A stretch of 6,005 nucleotides of DNA, from positions 1 to 6,005 of the forward strand of contig JAICLN010000266.1 in the NCBI GenBank assembly GCA_025925615.1, written 5' to 3'. Made by a program: the position numbers and the translations under genes. This document shows, piece after piece, positions 1-6,005 of this stretch. Source of the stretch: Actinomycetospora sp. Its GTDB lineage: Bacteria > Actinomycetota > Actinomycetes > Mycobacteriales > Pseudonocardiaceae. Every line of letters starts with the position of its first letter. The stretch's first letter is position 1. Under the pieces are notes generated by a model that did not search any database, was not told the DNA's origin, and was given only the letters and a program-made list of their open reading frames with translations.

Positions 1-877
1 CGGCGCCCTCCAGCACGTCGGGGGCCTTGAGCGGATGGATCCGCCCTACTAAGGCGAGCACGACCTCGTCCACGCCGCGCGGGAGGCCGGCCACCCGGGC
101 GAGGTGGGTGCGGGCGGCGTCCCGGTCGAGGTCCGGGGTGAAGGTCTGCAGGTCGACGCCGGGCGCGACGGTGCGCACCGTGTCCGGGTCGGCGCCGTAC
201 TCGGCGATCAGCGCCTCGGCCTCGCCCGGGGTGGAGGCCACCAGCCGGTCCGCCTCGGCCACGACCTGCTCCTCGCCCACCACGCGGGACAGCGGCTCCG
301 GCCGGTCGCCCTCGGCCAGCGAGGCGTTCTTGACCTTGGCCAGGGTGTGCGCGGTGTGCACGAGCGGCACGCCCCAGCGGTCGCGCAGCAGCCACCCGAC
401 CTGGCCGGAGAGCCAGTAGTGGCTGTGCACCACGTCGAACCAGCCCGGCTCCTGGCCGGCCTCGTCGCGCAGCACGCCCGCGGTGAAGGCGCACAGCTGG
501 GTGGGCAGGTCCTCCTTGCCGAGGCCGCCGAAGGGCCCGGCGACGACGTGACGGACCAGCACACCGGGCGCGAGCTCGGCGACCGGCGGGAGGTCCGACG
601 ACGTCTGCCGCGTGAAGATCTCGACCTCGACGCCCCGCTTGGCCATCTCCAGCGCCGTCTGGACGACGTAGACGTTCATGCCGCCCGCGTCCCCGGTGCC
701 CGGTTGCGCGAGGGGGGAGGTGTGCACCGAGAGCACCGCCACCCGGCGCGGGGCGCGGCGCACGGGCGAGACCGGCCGTGCCCGGGGCGGGGAACCGGGA
801 GATCCACTCCCGTCGGACCGGCCCCTGCCGCGTGGGGGAGGTGTGCCGTCCGTCGCCGTCCTCGCCGCCGGAATCAC
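1..877 (-). CDS. mshA: D-inositol-3-phosphate glycosyltransferase MshA, C-terminus cut by window edge
   Basis: MshA transfers GlcNAc from UDP-GlcNAc to 1L-myo-inositol 1-phosphate, the first committed step of mycothiol synthesis in the cytoplasm. I translated 292 residues on the minus strand without a stop. The GT4 N-terminal domain starts near residue 46 ([15 protein letters not shown]), followed by GDAGGMNVY (62-70), [12 protein letters not shown] (114-125, with the Lys that binds inositol phosphate in the family), [12 protein letters not shown] (151-162) and VHTAHTLA. The second Rossmann domain begins with [10 protein letters not shown] (277-286), where the UDP-sugar-binding Arg and Lys lie. 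Roughly 140-180 residues are missing beyond the left edge. The GTG at 875-877 was chosen because AAGGTGG/TAAGGT lies just upstream; it gives a 45-residue Arg/Pro-rich extension, as in the M. tuberculosis protein. A GTG at 761-763 is the alternative. The frame has a rare TTA codon at 50-52. Family identity is secure; the exact start is not. Confidence 0.97.
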   Translation of the reverse strand, partial: MIPAARTATDGTPPPRGRGRSDGSGSPGSPPRARPVSPVRRAPRRVAVLSVHTSPLAQPGTGDAGGMNVYVVQTALEMAKRGVEVEIFTRQTSSDLPPVAELAPGVLVRHVVAGPFGGLGKEDLPTQLCAFTAGVLRDEAGQEPGWFDVVHSHYWLSGQVGWLLRDRWGVPLVHTAHTLAKVKNASLAEGDRPEPLSRVVGEEQVVAEADRLVASTPGEAEALIAEYGADPDTVRTVAPGVDLQTFTPDLDRDAARTHLARVAGLPRGVDEVVLALVGRIHPLKAPDVLEGA

Positions 878-884
878 GGTGACC

Positions 885-890
885 ACCTTA
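885..890 (-). promoter_or_regulatory. Candidate -10 hexamer / Shine-Dalgarno overlap for mshA
   Basis: Read on the minus strand this is TAAGGT, a TAnnnT hexamer of the actinobacterial -10 type, with 7 nt to the GTG start of mshA. The same bases form AAGGTGG, a good Shine-Dalgarno. Sequence alone cannot say whether the transcript is leaderless or whether the site works as a ribosome binding site. No clear -35 is visible. Confidence 0.4.
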
Positions 891-927
891 GGCAACGCAG
901 GCAACGGCGTCCGTCCGGAACGGGCTC

Positions 928-933
928 TAGGGT
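928..933 (+). promoter_or_regulatory. Candidate -10 hexamer for the SDR gene (leaderless or SD)
   Basis: TAGGGT lies 8 nt before the GTG start of the SDR gene, consistent with a leaderless actinobacterial promoter. The overlapping AGGGTGG (929-935), 6 nt before GTG, could instead be a Shine-Dalgarno. I see no convincing -35. The 64-bp divergent gap (878-941) thus carries start signals for both mshA and this gene. Confidence 0.4.
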
Positions 934-941
934 GGCGACCC

Positions 942-1706
942 GTGACCTCACCCACCCCCGCCGCGGACCGCCCGATCGCGGTCGTCACGGGTGCCAGCTC
1001 CGGGATCGGCGCGGCCACCGCACGGGCCCTCGCCGCCGACGGCTGGCACCCCGTGCTCGGCGCGCGGCGCCTCGAGCGCCTCCGCGAGCTCGCCGACGAG
1101 ACCGGGGGCACCGCCCTGCCCCTCGACGTCACCGACGCGTCGTCGGTCGAGACGTTCGCCGGCCGCGTCCGGGACCTCGGCAACGTCCGCGGCCTGGTGA
1201 ACAACGCCGGCGGCGCGAAGGGCACCGAGACGGTCATGGAGGCCGACGAGGAGCACTGGCGCTGGATGTGGGAGTCCAACGTCCTCGGCACGCTGCGGAT
1301 CACGAAGGCGCTGCTGCCCTCGCTGATCGCCTCCGGCGACGGCCACGTCGTCACGATCACCTCGATCGCCGGCCTGGAGACCTACGACGGCGGGTCGGGC
1401 TACACCGCCGCCAAGCACGCCGAGGGTGCGCTGCACCGGACGCTGCGCGGGGAGCTGCTCGGGCAGCCGGTGCGGGTCACCGAGATCGCGCCGGGCGCCG
1501 TGGAGACCGAGTTCGCCCTGGTGCGCTTCGACGGCGACACGGAGCGGGCCGACAAGGTCTACCAGGGCATCACCCCGCTGACGGCCGACGACGTGGCCGC
1601 GACCGTCGCGTTCGCGATGAGCCGCCCGAGCCACGTCAACCTCGACACGATCGTCATGAAGCCGAGGGACCAGGCGACCGGGATGCGGTTCCACAGGTGG
1701 GCGTAG
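942..1706 (+). CDS. Classical SDR family NAD(P)-dependent oxidoreductase
   Basis: A 254-residue short-chain dehydrogenase/reductase, a normal length for a classical SDR and orthologous in position to M. tuberculosis Rv0484c. The single Rossmann fold shows the cofactor motif TGASSGIG (16-23), the beta-4 motif NNAG (87-90), Asn113, Ser141 and the catalytic Tyr154-x-x-x-Lys158 (YTAAK). The full Asn-Ser-Tyr-Lys tetrad is present, so the enzyme should be active. Arg42-Arg43 at the end of beta-2 favour NADP(H) over NAD(H), an inference from the family. The C-terminal part has [10 protein letters not shown], the usual PG motif after beta-6. The substrate cannot be told from sequence; clusters of this type are called serine or 3-hydroxy-acid dehydrogenase-like. 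The GTG at 942 was chosen because the conserved fold begins ten residues later and a -10/SD-like site precedes it. An upstream ATG at 678 in the same frame would run antisense through mshA and is rejected. Confidence 0.93.
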   Translation: MTSPTPAADRPIAVVTGASSGIGAATARALAADGWHPVLGARRLERLRELADETGGTALPLDVTDASSVETFAGRVRDLGNVRGLVNNAGGAKGTETVMEADEEHWRWMWESNVLGTLRITKALLPSLIASGDGHVVTITSIAGLETYDGGSGYTAAKHAEGALHRTLRGELLGQPVRVTEIAPGAVETEFALVRFDGDTERADKVYQGITPLTADDVAATVAFAMSRPSHVNLDTIVMKPRDQATGMRFHRWA

Positions 1707-1708
1707 CC

Positions 1709-1754
1709 CTCGTGAGCACTTTCCGGGGTTATAGCCCCGGAAAGTGCTCACGAG
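1709..1754. repeat. Perfect 20-bp inverted repeat, likely bidirectional terminator or dispersed palindrome
   Basis: Arms 1709-1728 and 1735-1754 are exact reverse complements (20 of 20), separated by the 6-nt loop TTATAG. The arms begin CTCGTGAGCA and end at the GGGG/CCCC inner edge. The element starts 2 nt after the SDR stop and ends 12 nt before the transpeptidase stop, so it sits between convergent genes where a two-way terminator is expected. There is no T-tract on either side, as is common for actinobacterial terminators. The arm length and perfect symmetry also fit a REP-like element repeated across a genome. The sequence shows the palindrome directly; its function is inferred. Confidence 0.85.
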
Positions 1755-1766
1755 CCCGGAGGGCAC

Positions 1767-2939
1767 CTACAGGGCCGACTGCCCCTTCCACGTCGACCAC
1801 GGCACCGTCCAGTCGTAGACGTCGCCGTCGCGCGCCGAGAGCTGGATCGGGGTGCCGGTGACCTCGACGGGGTCGCCGTACATCGCGGTGTCGTAGTAGG
1901 CCTTGGCGTCCTCGATCGACAGGTTCACGCAGCCGTGCGTGACGTTGCTCGACCCCTGCGCGGCGGCCGACTTCGGGTTGGCGTGGATGAACTCGCCGTT
2001 GTTGCTCATCCGCACCGCCCACTGCTCGACGACGTCGTAGTCGTACTGGCGGCTGATCATCCGCTTGTCGGTGAACTTCTCGGTGACGACGTGGATGCCC
2101 GAGCGCGTGGTCCGGTTCGGGTCGGCGTCGATGCCGTACGAGGCGGGCACGTCCATCACCTGCTGCCCGTCCCGGATCACGATCATCCGGAAGCTGTTCA
2201 CGTCGGCCTTCACGATCTGCGAGCGGCCGATCGTGAAGTGCGAGCTGACGTCCTCGCGGCCGAACGCGCCCCCGCCGAGGTCGACCCCGAGCAGGTCCGC
2301 GGCGACCGTGACCTTCGTGCCCGGCTCCCAGTACTCCTTCGGGCGCCAGTGCACCCGCGAGCCGCCGTCCTGGTCGGGCAGCCACGCCCAGGAGCCCTCG
2401 GTCGGCTGCGAGGTCTGCACCTGCAGCGCCTTCTCGGCGGCGGCGCGGTCGGCGACGTGGCCGTCGAACTGGATCGCGATCGGCGCGGCGACCCCGACGG
2501 TGCGGCCGTCCCCGACGTTGAGCGTGGCCTCCACCTGCTGCTTCGGCGCGATGGTGCGCACCGTGCCGGCGAGGGGGCTCGAGTGCCCGTCCGTGGCCGT
2601 CGCCGTGCCGGTCCAGGTGTAGGTCGTGGCGTAGTCGAGCGCCCCCGACGCGGTCCAACGCCTGCCGTCCGGCGACAGCGCGCCCTCGACCGGCTTGCCC
2701 CCGGCGGGCGTGAGCGCCACCCCGGCGAGCCGGCCGTCGGGTACCGACACCGACACCGGCGTCCTCGGGCCCACGTCGGTGGCGTTCGCGGCCGGGGCGT
2801 AGACGACGGGCACCGGGGGTGGCGGCGCCGCCGTGTCCGGGGCGCCCGCACCCCCGCTCGAGCACGCCGCGACCAGCGCCAGCATCGCGACGACGACGCC
2901 CGGCAGCACCCGCCGAACCGTCTTCTCCGTCGTCACCAC
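1767..2939 (-). CDS. Lipoprotein L,D-transpeptidase (YkuD domain, LprQ/LdtMt5-like)
   Basis: A 390-residue secreted enzyme that should form 3-3 (mDap-mDap) peptidoglycan cross-links at the outer face of the membrane. Order of parts: a positively charged N-terminus, a hydrophobic segment, a lipobox VAAC with lipidated Cys26, a Pro-rich linker (about 33-46), two Ig-like domains (about 46-131 and 134-238), then the YkuD catalytic domain (about 241-361). The active site is THGCVNL with His335 and Cys337; His319 in FIHANP is the other conserved active-site His. The Trp-rich tail DWTVPWSTWK matches the C-terminal subdomain of mycobacterial Ldts. The gene lies 93 bp downstream of murB on the same strand, as lprQ (Rv0483) follows murB in M. 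tuberculosis. Start: tandem GTG codons at 2937-2939 and 2934-2936, with GGGGAG about 10 nt upstream. A TTG at 2981 would add 14 residues that do not look like a signal peptide. Start uncertain by one codon. Confidence 0.95.
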   Translation of the reverse strand: MVTTEKTVRRVLPGVVVAMLALVAACSSGGAGAPDTAAPPPPVPVVYAPAANATDVGPRTPVSVSVPDGRLAGVALTPAGGKPVEGALSPDGRRWTASGALDYATTYTWTGTATATDGHSSPLAGTVRTIAPKQQVEATLNVGDGRTVGVAAPIAIQFDGHVADRAAAEKALQVQTSQPTEGSWAWLPDQDGGSRVHWRPKEYWEPGTKVTVAADLLGVDLGGGAFGREDVSSHFTIGRSQIVKADVNSFRMIVIRDGQQVMDVPASYGIDADPNRTTRSGIHVVTEKFTDKRMISRQYDYDVVEQWAVRMSNNGEFIHANPKSAAAQGSSNVTHGCVNLSIEDAKAYYDTAMYGDPVEVTGTPIQLSARDGDVYDWTVPWSTWKGQSAL

Positions 2940-3032
2940 GTTGTCCCCGCTCCCCGACCTCGGTCCCCCTGGATGACACAACGACGGCTACGGCAACCGC
3001 GTGACTGTGTGGACCTTGTACTGGGGAAACCC

Positions 3033-4109
<1,077 letters not shown>

Positions 4110-4116
4110 GCTCCCG

Positions 4117-4126
4117 ACGGTAGCCT
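4117..4126. promoter_or_regulatory. Candidate bidirectional promoter with overlapping -10 elements (murB / DUF2505)
   Basis: Within the 25-bp gap between two divergent GTG starts, the plus strand reads TAGCCT at 4121-4126 (8 nt before GTG 4135) and the minus strand reads TACCGT at 4122-4117 (7 nt before GTG 4109). Both fit TAnnnT and they share the TA step at 4121-4122. Upstream of the DUF2505 start the plus strand is pyrimidine-rich (CCTCCTGCCTC), with no Shine-Dalgarno, which supports leaderless translation. On the minus side an AGGAGG at 4124-4129 region lies about 13 nt from the start, rather far. No clear -35 is seen on either side. Confidence 0.5.
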
Positions 4127-4134
4127 CCTGCCTC

Positions 4135-4632
4135 GTGGCCCAGACGATCTCCCACCGCGCCGGGTGGGATGCCGACGCCGAGTCCGTGTACCGCGTGCTG
4201 GTCGACGGCGACTACCTGCAGGCGCGCCTCGCCGAGCTCGGGGGCAAGGACCCCGCCCTCGTCGAGCGCACCGTCGACGACTCCGGAGCGCGGCTGAAGC
4301 TCCGGCACTCCGTCGCCGTCGAGTTCCTGCCGGGGGTCATCAAGCGGTTCACCGGCGGTGACCTGGTGCTCGACCGCGTCGAGACCTGGACCCCCGAGGA
4401 CGGCGGCTACCGGGGGACCTTCGAGGTGACCGTGCGCGGGCTGCCCGGCAAGCTCACCGGGAAGCAGTCGCTGCACGACGTCGAGGGTGGGTCGCAGAGC
4501 TCGGTGGACGGCAGCGCCGAGGTCCCGGTGCCGTTCGTGGCCGGGAAGATCGAGTCGATCGTCAACGAGCAGGTCGGCGGCCTGCTCGACGCCGAGGACG
4601 AGTTCACCCGCCGCTGGATGGCGCAACACTGA
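4135..4632 (+). CDS. DUF2505 domain-containing protein (Rv0481c-like)
   Basis: A 165-residue protein recognised as the actinobacterial DUF2505 family, orthologous in position and orientation to M. tuberculosis Rv0481c beside murB. The family is thought to adopt an SRPBCC/START-like ligand-binding fold; the biochemical role is unknown and I assign none. Visible features: SHRAGWDADAESVYRVL at the N-terminus (the usual start of the fold), LRHSVAVEFLPGVIKRF in the first third, an alternating beta-rich middle (VETWTPEDGGYRGTFEVTV), and a long C-terminal amphipathic helix (VPFVAGKIESIVNEQVGGLL) as in START-like proteins. No signal peptide or membrane segment is seen, so it is probably cytoplasmic. 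GTG 4135-4137 was chosen because the family core begins six residues later and a -10-like TAGCCT precedes it without a Shine-Dalgarno. It is convergent with the YbaK gene. Confidence 0.88.
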   Translation: MAQTISHRAGWDADAESVYRVLVDGDYLQARLAELGGKDPALVERTVDDSGARLKLRHSVAVEFLPGVIKRFTGGDLVLDRVETWTPEDGGYRGTFEVTVRGLPGKLTGKQSLHDVEGGSQSSVDGSAEVPVPFVAGKIESIVNEQVGGLLDAEDEFTRRWMAQH

Positions 4633-4643
4633 GTTGTCGCGCC
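4620..4643 (+). terminator. Weak hairpin overlapping the DUF2505 stop codon
   Basis: GGCGC (4620-4624) can pair with GCGCC (4639-4643), and AAC (4625-4627) with GTT (4633-4635), leaving a 3-nt bulge and a 5-nt loop. An alternative fold pairs GCGCAAC with GTTG-CGC around one bulged T. The hairpin could end transcription of DUF2505, but it is imperfect, has no T-tract and overlaps the stop codon. Confidence is low. Confidence 0.25.
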
Positions 4644-4728
4644 AAGGTAGCGCCGGGATTCAGGGGAGCACGCCGATAGGGCTCGTTCCTCGCGCTGCAC
4701 CGGCGTCCACCGGCGCGGGCCGCAGGAC

Positions 4729-4773
4729 CTAGCGGGGCAGCACGGTCAGGTCGGGAACGGTGACGGCAGGCAT
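4729..4773 (-). pseudogene. 14-codon reading frame with its own SD; possible 5' remnant of a pirin-like gene, or a tiny peptide
   Basis: On the minus strand, ATG at 4771-4773 opens a frame reading MPAVTVPDLTVLPR and stops at TAG (4729-4731). GGAGG at 4779-4783 sits 5 nt before the ATG, a better start signal than most genes in this window have, and this is the only ATG among the starts listed here. From memory, actinobacterial pirin-family proteins often begin with a similar MPAVTV...LTLPR stretch, so this may be the surviving 5' end of a deleted pirin gene. After the stop, the same frame continues for about 23 codons (VLRPAPVDAGA...) to another stop, without further recognisable homology. Against this, 14 residues are too few to prove homology, and it could be a chance frame or a small peptide. 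It lies 36 bp after the YbaK stop on the same strand. Confidence 0.35.
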
Positions 4774-4789
4774 CGGGTCCTCCAGGCGA

Positions 4790-4801
4790 TTGAAGATTCA
4801 A
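4790..4801. promoter_or_regulatory. 12-bp palindrome TTGAAGATTCAA, possible operator
   Basis: TTGAA (4790-4794) and TTCAA (4797-4801) form an inverted repeat around a 2-nt centre. It is AT-rich against very GC-rich surroundings and lies just upstream of the Shine-Dalgarno of the 14-codon frame. On the minus strand TATCGT (a TAnnnT hexamer) abuts it upstream, so a repressor bound here could block transcription start. Short palindromes of this form are typical of MarR-type regulators; that link is inference. Confidence 0.4.
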
Positions 4802-4809
4802 CGATATCG

Positions 4810-5367
4810 CTAACGGGCCAGGCCCTCCAGGGATTCCGCGCCGGGCAGGCGCCCGAGCACCGCACCGGGCACGACGAGCTTGCTGCCGCGGAGGCCGCTG
4901 CCGACGACGACGGCGGGCGTGGCCACCACGGCGGCGTCGACCAGGAGCGGCCAGGCCATGGGCAGCCCGAACGGCGTGATGCCGCCGTACGCCATCCCGG
5001 TCAGCTCCACGGCGGTGTCCATCGGCGCGAACGAGGCCTTGCGGACGTCGAGCCGCTTGCGGACGACGCCGTTGACGTCGGCGCGGGTGGTCGCGAGCAC
5101 GACACAGCCCGCGAACCGCTGCTCGCCCGAGCGGGACCCGGCGACGACGACGCAGTTGGCCGACGCCTCGAGGGGCGAGGAGTAGGCCTCGCAGAACGCG
5201 GCGGTGTCGGCGAGGTCCGGGTCGATCTCGGCCACGCCGCACGACGCGGCCCCGTCGCCCGGCAGGGCCTCCAGCGCGGCGATCACCGGCTCGGCCAGCA
5301 GATCGGGCCGCGAGAGGGCGGGCACGAGCTGCAGGGTCCCCGCCACCGGCGCGAGGTCCGCGATCAA
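4810..5367 (-). CDS. YbaK/EbsC-type aminoacyl-tRNA deacylase-like protein
   Basis: A 185-residue protein of the YbaK/ProRS-INS superfamily, whose known members hydrolyse mischarged tRNAs (such as Cys-tRNA-Pro) in the cytoplasm. Visible motifs: VPALSRPDLLAEPV near the N-terminus, EIDPDLADTAAFCE (47-60), SANCVVVAG (69-77), TTRADVN (93-99), RKASFAP (109-115), the hallmark YGGITPFGLP (127-136) and GSGLRGSKL (156-164). The Lys that YbaK uses in the beta-strand near residue 71 seems to be Asn here (ANCVVV), so this is a distinct actinobacterial subgroup and its substrate is unknown. TTG at 5365-5367 was chosen for two reasons: GGAGG (5374-5378) lies 6 nt upstream, and the TTG overlaps the upstream TGA stop as TTGA, a strong sign of translational coupling. 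A GTG seven codons later (V8) is a weaker alternative. The gene is second in a pair with the DUF2516 membrane protein. Confidence 0.9.
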   Translation of the reverse strand: MIADLAPVAGTLQLVPALSRPDLLAEPVIAALEALPGDGAASCGVAEIDPDLADTAAFCEAYSSPLEASANCVVVAGSRSGEQRFAGCVVLATTRADVNGVVRKRLDVRKASFAPMDTAVELTGMAYGGITPFGLPMAWPLLVDAAVVATPAVVVGSGLRGSKLVVPGAVLGRLPGAESLEGLAR

Positions 5368-5690
5368 AAGCGGCCTCCCCGGCCGTGCTGCACGTCGACC
5401 ACCTTCGGCCGCACGTCGACGAGGTAGACCAGCACCGCGCAGAGCGCGACGAGCCAGAGGATCGCGAGGCTCGCCACCGGACCGCCGACCGAGATCACCA
5501 GCAGCAGCGCACCGACACCGGTGATGCCGCACCACGCCGGCTTGGTGAGCTTGTCCACCGCGGTGAACGCGTCCGCCCGCTGCAGCAGGGCGTGGATGAA
5601 CGCGTACAGGCCGACCGGGATCGCAACGACCCAGATCAGCATCGACAGGTAGTAGTCGAGGTACTCGAACACCGGCACTTGCAGCAGCAC
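5364..5690 (-). CDS. DUF2516 family small membrane protein (Rv0476-like)
   Basis: A 108-residue integral membrane protein of the DUF2516 family, matching M. tuberculosis Rv0476 in position just downstream of hbhA. Three hydrophobic segments are visible at about 14-36, 52-68 and 71-91. The loop between the first two, RADAFTAVDKLTKPAW (38-53), carries the family's conserved ADAF...DKLTK stretch, and the last segment ends in the hallmark YLVDVRP (89-95). The short basic tail HGRGGR should be cytoplasmic. Function is unknown. The GTG at 5688-5690 was chosen because a near-ideal TATCCT -10 ends 6 nt before it, predicting a leaderless mRNA that starts at the GTG. Its stop overlaps the TTG start of the YbaK gene, so the two are one transcript. 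GTG codons at residues 5 and 7 are alternative starts. Confidence 0.9.
   Translation of the reverse strand: MLLQVPVFEYLDYYLSMLIWVVAIPVGLYAFIHALLQRADAFTAVDKLTKPAWCGITGVGALLLVISVGGPVASLAILWLVALCAVLVYLVDVRPKVVDVQHGRGGRF
5374..5378 (-). promoter_or_regulatory. Shine-Dalgarno deciding the TTG start of the YbaK gene
   Basis: GGAGG on the minus strand (within GGGGAGG) lies inside the last codons of the DUF2516 gene, 6 nt before TTG 5367. Spacing is ideal and supports the unusual TTG start and the coupling to the upstream stop. Confidence 0.75.
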
Positions 5691-5696
5691 AGGGCG

Positions 5697-5702
5697 AGGA
5701 TA
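5697..5702 (-). promoter_or_regulatory. -10 hexamer for a leaderless DUF2516-YbaK transcript
   Basis: TATCCT on the minus strand ends 6 nt before the GTG at 5690, which places the expected transcription start on the first base of the start codon. No Shine-Dalgarno lies between. The -35 region is not canonical; about 17 nt upstream it falls in the palindrome CCGGTCGACCGG (5716-5727). The promoter lies just after the terminator of the HbhA-like gene, so the pair is probably transcribed independently of that gene. Confidence 0.55.
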
Positions 5703-5743
5703 CGTGCTGGTGGGACCGGTCGACCGGCGCCCGGTACGACGAC

Positions 5744-5773
5744 GGCCCCGCCCCCTGGTGAGGGGACGGGGCC
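5744..5773 (-). terminator. GC-rich hairpin terminator after the HbhA-like gene
   Basis: GGCCCCG (5744-5750) pairs with CGGGGCC (5767-5773) and CCCC (5752-5755) with GGGG (5762-5765), with a T-A pair closing a 4-nt loop. The one mismatch on the plus strand (C5751/A5766) becomes a G-U wobble in minus-strand RNA, giving 13 continuous pairs only in the direction of the HbhA-like transcript, whose stop is 25 nt upstream. No U-tract follows, as is usual in actinobacteria. Confidence 0.82.
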
Positions 5774-5798
5774 ATGGGTCGTGCGTGCGCGGGGAGCG

Positions 5799-6005
5799 TC
5801 AGCTCTTGGCGCGCTTGTCGGCGGCGGTGGTGGCCGCGGACTTCGGGGCGTTCTTCGGGCCCTGCTTCTTCGGGGCGGTCCGGGCGGCGGTCCTGCGGGC
5901 GGCGCTGCGGGTCTCCGACGCCACCTCCTCACCGGCCTCCTTGACCTCGGCGGCAGCCTCGGCGCCGGCCTCGGTCAGCGTCTCGGCGGCCTCCTCACTC
6001 GCCCG
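5799..6005 (-). CDS. HbhA-like protein, C-terminal 68 residues (N-terminus beyond window edge)
   Basis: The reading frame enters from the right edge on the minus strand and ends at TGA (5799-5801). The visible part is first Ala/Glu-rich and helical, probably the end of a coiled coil (EEAAETLTEAGAEAAAEVEK), then Lys/Arg/Ala/Pro-rich (RRTAARTAPKKQGPKNAPKS) and ends ADKRAKS. This two-part build, and the position directly upstream of an Rv0476-type gene, match heparin-binding hemagglutinin HbhA (Rv0475) of mycobacteria, whose Lys-rich tail binds heparan sulphate and other polyanions. The tail here is shorter, less repetitive and richer in Arg and Thr than mycobacterial KAAPAKK repeats, so heparin-binding adhesin activity should not be assumed; a cell-pole or DNA/envelope-binding role is equally possible. 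A histone-like basic-tailed protein is the main alternative. The call rests on composition and synteny only. Confidence 0.65.
   Translation of the reverse strand, partial: RASEEAAETLTEAGAEAAAEVKEAGEEVASETRSAARRTAARTAPKKQGPKNAPKSAATTAADKRAKS

Noticed and set aside
678..941. Upstream ATG extension of the SDR by 88 codons
   Set aside because: It would run antisense through the first 200 bases of mshA and across the divergent promoter region, and the added residues do not resemble an SDR.
948..1766. 272-codon open frame on the minus strand opposite the SDR
   Set aside because: The plus-strand SDR has its complete set of motifs; this frame has none and begins inside the palindrome region by chance.
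104..1861. 585-codon open frame on the plus strand
   Set aside because: It runs antisense through mshA and in another frame through the SDR gene; its Arg/Gly/Pro/His-rich composition is typical of a shadow frame in GC-rich DNA.
4691..4717. CGCGC/GCGCG stem and a CACCGGCG direct repeat (4698-4705, 4708-4715) in the DUF2505-YbaK gap
   Set aside because: Seven pairs including a wobble with a 13-nt loop, and an 8-bp repeat in GC-rich DNA, are expected by chance.

Overview
The window is very GC-rich DNA with dense, short-spaced genes, GTG/TTG starts and an mshA gene for mycothiol synthesis. Together these point to an actinobacterium. Gene content and order match the Mycobacterium tuberculosis neighbourhood mshA (Rv0486) - SDR (Rv0484c) - lprQ (Rv0483) - murB (Rv0482) - Rv0481c, followed by the Rv0476/hbhA (Rv0475) pair. 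The tail of the hbhA-like protein and the general style suggest a non-mycobacterial genus, perhaps Pseudonocardia or a relative; that placement is inference.

Layout, left to right: (1) 1-877, minus: N-terminal two thirds of MshA, cut by the left edge. (2) 942-1706, plus: a classical SDR oxidoreductase, divergent from mshA across 64 bp. (3) 1709-1754: a perfect 20-bp inverted repeat filling the gap between the convergent SDR and L,D-transpeptidase genes. (4) 1767-2939, minus: a lipoprotein L,D-transpeptidase. (5) 3033-4109, minus: murB, upstream of the transpeptidase and on the same strand. (6) 4135-4632, plus: a DUF2505 protein, divergent from murB across only 25 bp, with two -10-like hexamers that overlap. 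(7) 4633-4809: a 177-bp gap holding a 14-codon reading frame with its own Shine-Dalgarno and a 12-bp palindrome, possibly the remnant of a lost gene. (8) 4810-5367 and 5364-5690, minus: a YbaK-type protein and a DUF2516 membrane protein whose start and stop overlap as TTGA. (9) 5744-5773: a strong hairpin terminator. (10) 5799-6005, minus: the Ala/Glu- then Lys/Arg-rich C-terminus of an HbhA-like protein, cut by the right edge.

Functionally, the left half is cell-envelope and redox work: MurB makes UDP-MurNAc for peptidoglycan, the L,D-transpeptidase makes 3-3 cross-links on the outer face, and MshA commits inositol phosphate to mycothiol. The right half is a conserved but poorly understood actinobacterial set. 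None of the seven genes with a visible start is assigned an ATG, and several GTG codons sit 6-8 nt behind a TAnnnT hexamer, the layout of leaderless actinobacterial transcripts. I found no RNA genes, CRISPR array, insertion sequence or clear novel defence-type system. The least explained parts are the long palindrome, the compact bidirectional promoter and the possible gene remnant.
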